Of a stretch of 64,000 nucleotides of DNA, positions 43,896 to 58,027 are shown one piece after another. The position numbers and the translations under genes are program-made. The stretch comes from Panonychus citri (Eukaryota > Arthropoda > Arachnida > Trombidiformes > Tetranychidae): NCBI RefSeq assembly GCF_014898815.1, contig NW_026515450.1, forward strand, positions 124,001 through 188,000, in the 5' to 3' direction. The notes under the pieces were generated by a model that worked only from the letters and a program-made list of their open reading frames with translations, did not search any database and was not told the origin of the DNA. How positions within the stretch are numbered: position 1 is the stretch's first letter; every line of letters begins with the position of its first letter.

Positions 43896-46800
43896 CTGAA
43901 CATATCGAAAACGAATTAGAAAAACAAAACAATCAATTAAATTTTCTTTGACAGTTAAATGTAACAATCAGTAAACAAATACACGGAAAACAATTGGATT
44001 GTAATAGAAAACAGTTTAATCCCTTTTATTACCAAAATCAAAATCAAATTAAAAACAATAATCACAGACAACAATCAAAACCGATTGATTAATAATCTTC
44101 ATTATTATCAATATATTAAACTTGAAAAATTATCGATTTTGATATCAAGTTGATTTATCTAAATTTTTTTCTTGATTATCACAGAAATGAAAATCTATTT
44201 ATATTCACTAGCTAATATAATTACTCTATCTACTTATTAATTGTTGTTGATATTAGAAGATAAATTAAATAAATTACTGTAAATGTTAAGTGTAACCAAG
44301 AAGAAGCAACAACAACGCGATTAACTGTAAAAGGCTAAGATGAGGTCAAAAAACTGGCTCATAAAAAGTAAATTAAATATAAGAAATTAAGGTGAGTAGT
44401 TAATTTTTGCTTAATCTTTTTACCTTTTACCTGAATATCAGGTTCAATCTATTATGAGTTGAATGTCCAAATACACGTTGATATGAAACATTTAATTCAT
44501 GGTAACGTGATTGCTATTGTTATACTCAGTTAACTAGTTAATTAAATAGCTGAAAGAAACTTATTTCATTAACTAATTATTATATTTACTCTCTCACTCT
44601 CTCTCACTAAGATTTTAAATTCTATTTTTGAAGAAAAATAGTTAAATCAAAGGAGAGAGAGAGAGAGGAGATATTCTGATATGAAGATGACCAACACCAT
44701 GACCATCATTTACTTTCTCATGATAATAAACAATTAACGGGTCGGACTTTCTAATATTTTGTCTCAATCATCATCATGATTATAATTGTAACGCTCTCGT
44801 TAATTTTTGCTTTCACACTTTGATTGTAAAACCTTGAATTTGATTAACAATTAAGTGACCATTGCAACTGGACAACTCGAAATACTGACCATCAACAATC
44901 AAATCGAAAGGTAAAAAAGTTGAATGAACCAAATGTCTACTTGTACAAAGATTATTTCATCAAATTAATTCAGTTATCGTTAAATTATATTGATGATTAT
45001 CATCATAATCAAGGAAGATTTAGATTATGATAAGTCCAAATTCACGTTCATTTTTTTTTCACTCAATCAAATTATCTGCTAGTTGATATACATGATTATC
45101 AACTGATGATGATCATGATCAATGTCACAATCAAATTGATGAATTAACTTCATCTTGAAACAGTTAACATTTTAAGCTACTTTATAATTTGATCAATTGC
45201 AATTCAATTCAGTAAATTATCATTAACTTTATAACAATTAACTTGTAATAAAACAATTTTCATCATCAGTACTGATTTGACCCTTTACCTTGATTGTTAA
45301 TTTTAATCATAATCAACTAACTAACCTGTAATTAGATGTTACTTGTTACCTTATTCATTAGGGTTTGCCATTTATTTACATGTTGTAATTGATAAAATTT
45401 ACTTATCAGCACAATTAGTTAATTGTTAGCAAATAGTAGTAGTAGTAAATTAAATATAAACAGATAATATTAACAATCTATCAGTTAATTGTATCAACAA
45501 TTAGATACATCATTGTAAGGGTTGATTAGATGGGCTTGTGTTTAATCAAAATTACTAATTTTGATCAGAATTAATTAGTTGATATTTAATTTTTAACTCC
45601 AAGTAATTAGAACAATTTAGAAATAATTTAGTTATTGTGGTTAATTTGATTCTAATTAATTATCATTAGTTGGAGAAAAAAAACTTTACCAATTCCTATT
45701 AGAATTACAAACTTTTTAATCAACTAATTGTAAATTGTTTACTTTACCGATTTAATTGTTTTCTCAATCACTTCATTCAAAATGATTAAAACTTTTTCTT
45801 AATCATCACTAATATTGTCTTTTAATTAATTATCCTTAAATTAATCTTTTCAAATGAAATTAGGTAGACCTATTTTTTTACAAACACTTTGTTGGATTAA
45901 GATATTTGTTTTTGCCCTCAGGCTATTTAAAAGTTGGACTCAACTGACCACCGAAGATGATTAATGTTCAGTTATCATGTTTAACCAATTTAAATTAAAT
46001 TAAAGTTAATCATCTTAATCAAAGTGATCTCTATTTCAATTGATATCACCATGACGATACATATTGTTATTATTATCAACAACAATTTAAACTGATTAAC
46101 TTTAAATTGTTGTATTCTAATTTCATTGCAACACTTTAATCATTAATAATAGTGTTGATGATGAAAAAAAAAGAGTTAGTTGATTAAGTTAATCATGATG
46201 ATTATGTTGACAATTTTAAATTGTCTTGTTCTGATTCTCAGGTTTATTGTTATATTGTTTGACTTGTTGATGTTGACGTGATTAAATTAATTGTGAGAAT
46301 GACCTGAAGAGATATAATTTAGAAATCATGTTAATTATTTATAATAATTTACTTTTTACCAATTTAGTTAATCAACTGTTTTAAATCTCATTGTCACCAA
46401 CGAGAAAAAGTTAAATTGTCACAATCAACAATTAGTAAATTTTTCTCTATCATCTCAACCAAAGCTAAACTTAGATGCGGACAAATAGTTAATTGTTGTT
46501 GAAAGTAAACAATTAACAGTTTATGAGAAAATAATATTATCATGAAAGTTAATTAATTTCCATGTGAAACTAAATCAACTAATCATTGGGAGTGTTTTTG
46601 TTTTGTTTATTAATATATTGATTAATTTAACTTATTAAACAGCAAAAAAAAAGGATTGATAGTAAATTGTTATCAACAATTTATATTTAAGTGAATTGAT
46701 TGTCAATCATTATTGTTGCTGTTTCCCTTTTACCTTGAAATCACAATCAAGAAACAATTTAACTCGGAAATTGTTTGATTGTGTGATTAATGATAAATAC

Positions 46801-49800
46801 GTTATCAGATAAAATCAATCATCTTCTTCATTGATTGTTACCACTAACAGTGATTTAAATTAACTAGTTGATCAATGGTCAAGCAGATTAAATCTTATTG
46901 TTATTTATTGATTATGTTAATCAATAGTTGTCAGAACAGAAAATCAATTGAATGAGAAAAAAAAAGATGAATTGATTTGATTGTAATCAACTGATCAGTT
47001 GAGACAATATAATCACAATGGAAAAGGTTGATACATGTTAATCATGATTGGAATGGCGGAAAAAACTTGTTCCTAATCTAACAATTTAACTAAATACAAT
47101 CTCAACAATTTACTGATTCAGTTCTAACGGTTAATGTTGATAAGAAATCACTATTATTATTAATAATCTTATTTCACCCAATCGTTAATCTTAATCATGA
47201 ATATAAAAAAAAAGATTGACCTAATCATGGTGATGTTTAATCAAGTATATTTATCATTATGATTGTCATGATCAGGAACAAATTTAACAACAATTTAATC
47301 ATATTATCATAAAATGATCAACAGAAATTTAAATTCTCATGATAGAGTTAAATTGTATACATAAATTTGGTGTCATTTTAATCAACAAACTTGATTAAAC
47401 TAAACATCTTCCTGTGGTTAATGTTGATTACAATTAAATTAATCACATTATTAAATCAGACACTTAAATTGTGGTGATATTTAATTATGATAATGAAAAT
47501 TTTGTCTCGTTCCTTAAATCATGATTGTTGATGAAGGTGAAATAATCAGTTAAATTAGTTTATAATCAATCATGTTTCTTTGGATAAAGTAAATTGTTAC
47601 TATTACAATTTGATTATTTGATTTGTACTTTAATTGTTAAAGGAAAACTTATTATCCAATTTGTTTGACTTGTTTTTGATTCGATTGGTTTTTAATTGTT
47701 GGTTTTAATTCTGATTAGGATGATGATTACTGTAAACAACGAAACAATTTATTTACCTTGACTAATAAGATGATGATGATGATGGTGATCATATTGATGA
47801 TCGGTAAATTGTTGAGGTAATAAGAGTTAAATATTATCTTCCTCATGATGGTTGATTGTGATGATTAGTTAATGATGATTCGTTTCTCATGGAAATCAGC
47901 CCGAACACTTTGTTCTGAAAAGGAATAGATGGAAAAAAAAATAAGAACATAATTAAATCAAATTGTTACAATTTTCATTTAGGAATCAGAATAAATTGTT
48001 GTTGGATTGATTAATTTGATTGTAAAGGGTGTAAAATAATTAAGAGCTAGTGATTAACTATGGTTAGGAGATTAGGAGAGTAATATTTAGTATATTTTAT
48101 AGTAATGATTTACTTGACAGTTAAATCATCAATAAGTGTTACAATTAAGTTAATGATTAGTGATTATCATTGATTAATATTAATCATTTGTTGTCAGAAA
48201 AGTATAAAAAAAAGCTCAATCAAGTTTATTAATCACCAGAATCAACAGGTTTAGGTTAATAATGATAATAATTTAACCCATTAGGTTGACATTTGATTAA
48301 ATTAATGGTGATACTTAACAATTAACGTTTGTTAATCTTACATGTTAGAAATGATTAACAATTTAAATTGATTATTTTCTGAATTTTTGTTGATTTAAAA
48401 AAACGGGAAGGAAATGAAAAAAAAAACTCCAACATATCATTTTGTTGATGCAATTGAAACAATTACAATTACAATCTGTAATTGTGTATTGTAATACAGT
48501 TGATTGTAAACTGATAAAATAATTAGATTAAATTGAAGGGTAACAATTTAATCAACAAACAATCAGTGTAACGGTGATGATAACATACAGAAAAAGTTAA
48601 ACAAAGTAATAACTATCACAAGGGTGGAAGGCTAATTGAAGACAAATTGTTGCAAACGATAATTATATTGAATGATGATGAACAAGAATTGATGATGATG
48701 ATGATGATGGAGATGAAGGTCAAGGAGAAAGTGGGTCATTAACTGTAAAAGATATTAAAACTATTCAAGATGATGAAAGAAAACAAAAAGTAAATAAAGA
48801 AACAGTAGTTGATAAACAAAGATTCATAATCTATTATTATTGTTATCACAATTAACTGATTGTTATCTACATCCGAATGGCGATTTAATAATAACCAGCA
48901 TTAATTTGGCCTCGGGTGAAATTGTTACCTTTTCATTGACCAATGAGAATGTCCAACTGATCTTAAATTGTCGATAATTGTAATCAAACATCGAGAGAAT
49001 AAAAAGTTTAATTATTTTCTTTTTCCCTCTCAACACATTCGTTTCCATGGTGATTCCCTCAAATTTTTTTTCTTTTCCTTCCATAATCTCATTTTCTTTC
49101 AATTAGATGAAACTCATTTAAATTTAATTCTCTTGAAAGGTTAATTGTGATTTAATTGATTGGACTTTTCTCTCGATGTTTGATTGTAATTGATGATGGA
49201 GAAGAAGGTGAATCTTTTCTGGAATTACAGGTAAATATTAATCGTTTTCTTCTTTGGCGTTTGTCTATATTGGCGTTTTCTTTTTGTTCCCCTTGACCGT
49301 TAATTATTTCTCTCTCTCTCTCTCTTTCATTTCTTTTTTAATTGTGATATGATATCTATTGGTCAAGTTAGACGGTTGATAATGGTAACTGGATAATCTC
49401 AGCGTGATGTTAAAAGGTATTTTCATCAGTATAGTCTAATGATTATCAGACATCATCAATTTATCTACAACAATCTTAATCATCATCATCACAATACTTT
49501 AGAGAGTAAGTAATCAACCTTTAATTTGAAATTATTCTTTTTATTTATTTTCTCTTTTATTCTCTTTTTTGTAGAATCTTCTTTTTTTTCTGCTCTTTCT
49601 ATTCTTACACTTGATTCCATTTGAATTACTGACCAGTCCGTTTATACAAATAGTACAGACATTTGGACCAAACCACTGTTGGTATTTTTAAAATGTACTT
49701 TAAGCGCGATTGTGTTTGGCGATAATCCATCAAATGAAAGAGTCAAATGATTATGATGATAAAAGATAACTGTGATGATGATCCTGGTGATGATCATGGC

Positions 49801-52800
49801 GATGATGATGATAAGAGTAACTTTGATTAATTGGTTATAGATACAAAGTGTATGAAGATAACTTGACTTGAAGAAACTTGGTTATCATGAAGAAACATGA
49901 TCACCAGTTATGTGAGTTAATTTTTTCATCCCAATCAGTTTAATCAAATTTTTCACCTCTAAATTAATCAGTAAATTGATTGCGAAAAACAAAACAAAAA
50001 AAGATTCAAATTCTTTCAGGTAAATCTGATTATTTCTATATACTTAGTAACCCAAATGTATTATTAATTGTTGTATTCATGTTTCCCAGTGAAAGTTAAA
50101 CATTCAATTTCAACAGAAAACTGTCAACTTATCAATCAAATTGATGTGACAACAATCAAATCAATTGATTTAATGAATATCACAAAAAAAGGAGAAACAT
50201 TTATTTTTTTTTCCTTCTCAATTCTAATATCCATTAATAGCTTTGTTATCAAATTTAATTTTCCAGGTCACCATCATCAGAACATCGCAATACATGATGA
50301 TTGGATTTACAATCAACTTGATTACAACTTATTGGGAATCAATGATAACATTTTAACTACTGATAGTTAGCCAAAGAAGTCAAGATCAATCAACGGAACC
50401 GAAAAGTGATCTTCCATGTGAAAAAATCGATACACTAACATTGACATGGACACATTCAAGTGAATAAGAAGTGACAAAAAAAATTGGTTGAATATGATCA
50501 TCACTTACCCTTGACCTTTTCTTGGCTTTGTATTGTAATCCTTAATTTGTTGACAAAAACTTTGATTGTCACAATTAAGGGTTGTTGTTGTTGTTGTTGT
50601 TGATATAATAACTATTATCTGACTCAAACAATTTACCCTTCAATGGACGACAACACTTAGTTTATAAAATTTTTTTTCTCCATCTTGATCAATCCTTAAT
50701 CAAATTAGGTTGTTGTTGATTGTAAGAAACTTCATTATCATTATCGTTGATTCAAATCACAATTTAGAAATTAATATTTCCAAGTCTAGGTCAATTCTAA
50801 TCCTATTTACTTAAACCCTTATATTGTTAAAATTAGATTACAACCATTATCATTTTCATAACACTTAATCATTACTATCAATTGAAATTGATTAACTTCA
50901 TTCTCAATGATTAGGAAAATTAATTTTCTTCACCTGTTAACTAATAATAAGATTAACTTGCTTACAATTATTATTAGTAACTGGTAATAAGAAATTAATT
51001 ATTCTCATTCCCATATTCATGATTTGTTAATTCTGTCTGTATTTATGCCTAGTGACATGATTAACTAATCACCAGTATATATATGATAACAATTAACTGG
51101 TGAAGAAAAGTTTAATTCAATTAACTGAATAGTATGTGAATGTTGACAAATTTTTTTCCCAAAGAATCTGAATCAACAATTATCATTAACTGTTAACGTG
51201 GTAACTTTATGATAACTATGATTAACTTTAAATTGACATAAAAATTTTATCCCGTTAATTGTAATAATTTATCAGCCTTCAATTAACATTATTAATTGTT
51301 TTCCAGTCTTTCTTTAAATTTAGTCTCTTAGGTTTTAAACTAAATTTAGAAATGAATGTAAATTTTTAATTAAAAATCGCCAATCATCATTTAAAAATAA
51401 TCAATTGCAAATGAAAATATTTACAATTAACAATTTAAAACCTCAGGGTAAAGTGATTAGTCAATGATTTCAATCTAACAACAAAATGATTATTAATTAT
51501 CAGCTGATTAGCTGATGAAATTGATTTTCTATCCCAAGCTTAACTTTAGCGTAAAATTAATCATCTAATTATCTTTACAGATTTGCAACAATCAAACATG
51601 CAGATTAATTGTAATGATTAAACCATCGACAAGATAAACCGAAACAATTAATCAAATGATTTTCAAATGGACCATCAAGAGCTAAAATTAATCAACCAGG
51701 AAGGAAACAATTAACTAATCAACATGGAAACCAAAGCCAAGAAAAAATTTTCTGACCTCTTAACCAAAATCAAAGCCAAGTAAAAGATTTAATTTAATTG
51801 TAACAATTTAAAGAAGGTCAGTTTTATTGTGTCCAAAAGTATATTTATTCTGATGATGATGAACAAAAGAAAGAAAAGAAAGAGAAGATGAAAACGCCTT
51901 TCATTTTTCTCTTTCTTTTCTTAGGTTATATTGTATTCTAAATACAAAGTAAAAGAAAAAGTTTCTACGAGAAAACCGCCTCAGGGGTTTAACCAGAGCG
52001 TAAACTTTTTTCACGCTCAGTTGACTAAGCTAATTCCATGTATTAATTGTATGTAATTTAATCCACAAGAGTGTTAACAATAATAGGAAAGTTTAAATTG
52101 TTAGAGAAAAACAAAACAATTCTATTAATCCAACTTTTACCTTTAATCCCAAACCCTAATCCTTAACCTCTTATGTATTTCTTATGTTAATTGGATTGAG
52201 TTTGATTATCACATTTATATGATAATTGTCATGATAATAGTAATTAAATAATTTATAAATCATTTACTTAATTGTTACTCGTTAAAGTTTCGACAAATTT
52301 AATGTTCAAATTGTATCCTGATACTTTTTTTATTGGAAAATTATCTTGAAATTTCATTTTCTGTATTCTAAATTAGATTAACTAATTTAATCCAGTAATT
52401 AAGGGTTAATTTGATTTAATGTGATTCCAGTAAATATTTTAATCAATCTCAAACCCCTTAATTTGAAAGCCTTTAAACAAATGAAATTTAAATTGAGCAA
52501 ATTTAATTCTTGGGTGCGAAAGGTTAATCATCTTGATTAATTAAGACTTTTGATCAATCATTTATTCACAATTAGAAATGAGTAATTAAAAAATTAATGA
52601 TTGACTCTAATTGTTTGTTGAGTTTTCAATAAAATTTTATTTTTACAAATAAATCAAACATTAAGTTTATCTGCAATTTGAAATTAACAATTAAACATCA
52701 ACAGCAATTAATTATGTTAATAAAAAGCAAGGTAACAATTAAAATAGCCCTTTAATTGTATGTTAATTGGTTGAATTTTTTTTTCTTCAATTTAAATCGT

Positions 52801-55800
52801 CGCTGATTTGTTGTGGTTTCAACAGATTTATATTCAAACTCAGGTCACTGATTGTAAACAATTAACTATTCAGTTAATTAACTTTATTTTCAGTAAAAAA
52901 AAAAGAAATGAAAATAAACAATTAATTTAAATTGTAATTAATTAAATCAATTAAACTGTGGTTTCTTTTGTTGTTATTACTTTTCAATCATACTCATCAC
53001 TTGTTGTTTATGTAACTCAGCTGATGATAATTTGGCCCTGAGGCGTTTTGAATGAGAAAAAAAATATTTTGATCTTGATTTAAATCACTGACACCAACAA
53101 GATTATAAATATATGTATTAACTTGAATATGATTAACTAATTATCCAATCTGTTTTTGACAGATTCCAAATTTTGTTTATTCCGTTTTTCTCTCTCTGAT
53201 TGTGAATCAAGTTTTCAGAATGATTATCATTTGATTTACACACAATTCAATCATGATTTGATCTTCATCTCTCTCTCTCTCTCATGTAAATTGGGTCCTA
53301 AAGATGAAGATTTAAAATATATGTTTAAAAAATATTAAATCTAAAGGGAGAAACGATAAAGATGAAGATCCGGTTGTGAGGAAGATGATGAATCCACCTA
53401 ATAAACGCTCAGTGTGATGATGGTGAATGAAAATATTATATTGGAAACACCAACACAGGGAAGTTGAATCAACCTTTATCACTTTACTTCATCATCATCA
53501 TCATTATCATCATCATTTTGATACGTGAGGATATTTATTGTATTCTTGATCTTAATCCGCTTTAAAAATTTATGATCTCATCTCTCTAACTGGCTTGAAA
53601 ATATAACGGATTAAAATACCATTCAATAGATGATCAGGAAAAGAGGATTTAAATTTGATTATTAAACAATATCAATGTTAAAAGGACAAGATGATCATCA
53701 TGTTTACATTGTTGTTGATGATGATGATGATGATGGTAGATGATGATTATAACGGTAAAAAAGTGTTTACATGTTGAAGGGTTAAAGTCTTTAGGTGTGT
53801 ATGTTTATCCTTCGTCTAGATGGTTGTTATCAATGAAAAGTTTTGTTCTTTTCTCTTTTTCTCTTAATAGTATTTAGTTAGAATGTTATTAGCACAGTTA
53901 ATTAGATTGATTGAATTGTATTAAAAGAACAATTTAGTAACAATTAACAATAGAAAAAAGAGAAAGAAGATTATTTAAAAGGATAATCTTTGTTTTCCCT
54001 TTAAAAGGTTTTACTGATTCTCTTTAAGGATAAAACAAAGAAATTGAAAGATAAATTATATTACAAGGAAGAGGAATAAAACTTTATATTGGTAATCATG
54101 TTTTTCTCTGATTAATATTGAATAATTATGAAAGAAAATTAAACATGAGAAGGAATTAATTCTCTGATTATCAATGAAGAAAAAGAATCATGTTGATTGA
54201 GTCTAAATAACAACAGAATTAAGGATTGGTCAACATGGAAAAGAATTTTCAACAAAACTGATTAACTAATTAATGAGAAGTATGATTAACAGAAATTGGA
54301 TTTTTTTTTCTTCTCTGTTTTAGATTGGATTCATTTTCTTTCTTCTTTCTATTGATCGAACTCACAAATTGTTCGAATTTTAATTACGATCTCATTTATC
54401 GAACTTGAAATGTAAACAGTAGAGTGAGAATAAGATAAATTGCTATTATATTTAAAGTGAACTTTTATCGCTCATTTTGGTTGGTGAAATTTTCTTCTTC
54501 TCAATCGCGTTAATTGTCGTCTAATTGTTTTATTCAATTTTCTGTGTTCTCATTGAAATTAAGTCATCATCATATTCATCAAATGTGAGAAACTGTTGAT
54601 GAGAAATTACCATGTTCCTAACGGTAGTAACTCGGTATTTTCTACTCTGTATATGCGTGATTACCGTTAGTCTTCATTTCTTGGTGATGATTCTTAATTT
54701 ATCTTCATCAATTTGTCATATTCTCTCTATCTCTCTCTCTCTTTCATTGTGTTCGTTTTTCTAATTTGTAAGAGGAAGAAAAACTGACCATCATCTGTTT
54801 ACTTTTCTTCACGTAACTGTTTTTCTAAAAAAAAAGTTTTCTCTCTTCTTTGTTTGGTCAACAGGTAACCAGGTTTAATCGATTACGAAGATGATTTAAA
54901 TTATCTTTATTATGATGATGATTAAGATAAACACTAGTTAGTGACAAGATTGACCTGGTAACGCTCCTGAAGATTATCCTGAGTGATGGTCAAACATAGT
55001 GTGTAAGATGAAGATGGTCAATGTCACTGTTTTCATCTTCTAATTAATATACAACAAGGTTGAAAAGATGGAAGATAAATTAAAACTCTGCCCTTTTCTC
55101 TTCATAATATCTTTTATCATCATCATCATCATCATCATTATCATCTTTATCTTCATGTTGTTTCCTTGGATACTAAAGATTAATTAGAGTTTTCTTAAGA
55201 GAGACTATTAATGAATTACATATCATATGTTATAATGGAAAGATGAAGATGCTAACAAGAAGAAGAAGAAGAGAAAGAAGATGATAATGATAATGAAGGT
55301 GATACAGAAAGAAAAGGAAGATAATAGAAGAAAGGTAAATGGAAGATAAAGATGAAGATGAAAAGAAAAAAAAGGAAGAAGAAGCAAAGGATTCAAGGTA
55401 AAATTTCATTTCGAATCAACTTATTATTATTAGCTACCTGTCTTCACATGAAAAGACGCTCAGGTAAGTATGTATACAGAATGAAGATAAAATGAATGTT
55501 CATGAAAAATGCTTTCTCTTCAGAATCTATTCATTATATTATTATTATTCTTTTTTTTTCTTACAATAGATTTTAAAGAAAAAGCCTCATGAGGTCAGTA
55601 GAGCGACATAAAGAGTCTAATTTACTCAGACAAACCATTTCATCTTTCTCATCACTGAAGATTACTGGAAATTATCATCATCATTATCATCAATTTCCTT
55701 CCTTTTATTTTCTTCAATGGCCTGAGTTTCATTTGGATATTTCATCATGGACACTTTTTCCAATTCCAAAACAACAGAAAATTTTTATTCTCATTAAAAA

Positions 55801-57996
55801 GATGAACTTTTTTTCCTTTCCGAGAAAATTAAGATGACAGGAAGATCGTAATGATGATGATCGATGATCCTGATGATATTGACTCATCATTAGTTATCAC
55901 TCTGGTCTCGATTGATGATTATCATGGAAATGTTCAATTCTATCTCTTAGGTTAACCTTTTTATGAATGAATTTAGGTGGACCTTTGGTTTAAGGTGATC
56001 GATTGGCTTATTTACCAAGCATCTTCATCTATTTGGTATCTTCAATGTTATTCAATCAGGAAAAAGTTTTAATCATCACAATATTTAACAAGATATTTCC
56101 TCTCTTTTGTTAATCTTTTCAGCTCTTAAATTGTAACAATTAGATAATCACCATTGAAGATATGACCCAATTTCCAATAATTTGATTTAAAATTAGATCA
56201 CGAAAATTGTTCAATTGTAATTGATCATTGGTAATCATTATTTACTTTTTAGATCACTTTCTAGAGTTTGAGACAATTATTGGCATTTTTTGTGATCATG
56301 GATTCAGAACTTTCTAAAATAATTAACTATCTTTGCACGAAACTAATCAATTAGACAATTATTACATGTATTGGCAATTAGAAAGCAAATCAAGAAGCAT
56401 CGAGAGTAATTAGTAACATCTTGATACATTGTTTTCTTATTGTTATTGTTGTCGTTTTGTTTTAATTGAATCAACAATTGATGAGTTGATTGTTGATTCA
56501 ATTGATGAAAGGGATTCATATGAATGAATCTGTTGAAAAAGACAATCAAATTATATCTTGATGGTCCAGTTATGTTACCATAATTGTGTCGATAATATTT
56601 GAATAGATTTTGCGTTAATTAATCATAATTAAGGGTTATGATAAGGGTTATCAACTTGTCATCTGTAGTATTTAATTGAGATAATTTAATATTGGTCCAT
56701 TATCGTTTTGACCTGAAAATGATGTGAAATCGTGGGCACAATTCATTGTGATTTAGCTGATTGATCAAGAAAAGAAAACCACAATTAAAATCTCTAGCAA
56801 AAGCTATTAATTTTTCCATTAATACAATTAACTTTTCAACTAATCAATAGATTCAATCAACAACAACAACAAATCCAAGAAAATATAAGGTAAACAATTA
56901 AACTTAAACCATTAACTTTCAAAACTTACGAAGCAAATTGTTATGATTACCAATTGTTAATCTAATTGCTTCCCTTCAATTCCTACTAGGTCTTGATGTC
57001 ATTGGCTTAATTGTTGACCAATTTCAATTAAATCAAAATCATCCAACTTCAAATGTAATGTTTTCATTTGATTGTTGAAAACTTTTCCAAATCACAACCT
57101 TAATTGTTGCAACTATTGAACCAAAATACTTTCCTATGATTTAACCCTCACAATTATACACTTAAACAATTAACTAATAGTCTAATAATACATTGATACA
57201 ATTAGATTAAGATTTAATTGATTGCAAGTGAATACAAAATCATTTATGATCAAGTTTGATGAGTTCAAAGTGAATCTATTGGGTGAATTACTGTTGTAAT
57301 TGTGGTATTGGATCAATTGTAATGCTAATTAATCCTAATTAATGGTGATTATAAGGGTTACCAATCAAGTGAATAATGTTAATTATGTTTTCGTTTTGTA
57401 TTAATAACAAACCACCACCTCTAATTGTGTGAATTGAATCAACGACAATTGTCCCGGATTGTCCCAAATTAATAAACAACAAACAAAAAAAAAGTTAAGA
57501 TTATTGTTTTCCAATCTAAATAGACAATCAACAATCATCACAATGATTAATATTAATTGTTGATTAAAGAGGATACAAGACACCCAACAATCAATACTTT
57601 CCGTTTCATATGGTATCAAACCCTTTGGTTGACACATTAACTGTCAATGGTTCATCAACTTGCTTAATTGTAAACACATATACAATATTGTCAATGTATC
57701 AGGCGACAAAGTAAACAACACAATTAGGTTAACTAACAAGAATCATTGAAGGATAATCAATATATATTATTATGATGATTGAAACAGAATTCAGGTGAAT
57801 TTATTAATAACAATTTAAATTTTTTTCCTTCTTCCTCTCAGTTACAGAATCGCAATGAAAAGTTGAAAAAAAACTTTTTTTTTCCAAACTAAATTAGCCT
57901 AATCGGTAGCACTGGATAAGAACACTAATCCAGTTAAATTCATCACTATTATCATCATCATTAGGAATACTCTTGAAACGTTTTGCTCACTTGCTA

Positions 57997-58027
<31 letters not shown>

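Noticed and set aside
48863..49102. Minus-strand 79-codon frame considered as a first exon of the ZP gene
   Set aside because: No signal peptide and no convincing donor; composition is that of spacer DNA.
50068..50370. 100-codon open frame in the spacer
   Set aside because: Made largely of the ACAATCAA-type spacer words; no recognisable protein features.
54618..54670. Inverted repeat ctaacggta ... taccgttag
   Set aside because: Nine-base arms 35 bp apart in AT-rich DNA; contains Myb-like cores, but no gene nearby makes it meaningful.
57895..57950. tRNA-like segment (D-arm-like TAATCGGTAGC)
   Set aside because: No acceptor-stem pairing or proper anticodon and T arms could be fitted.
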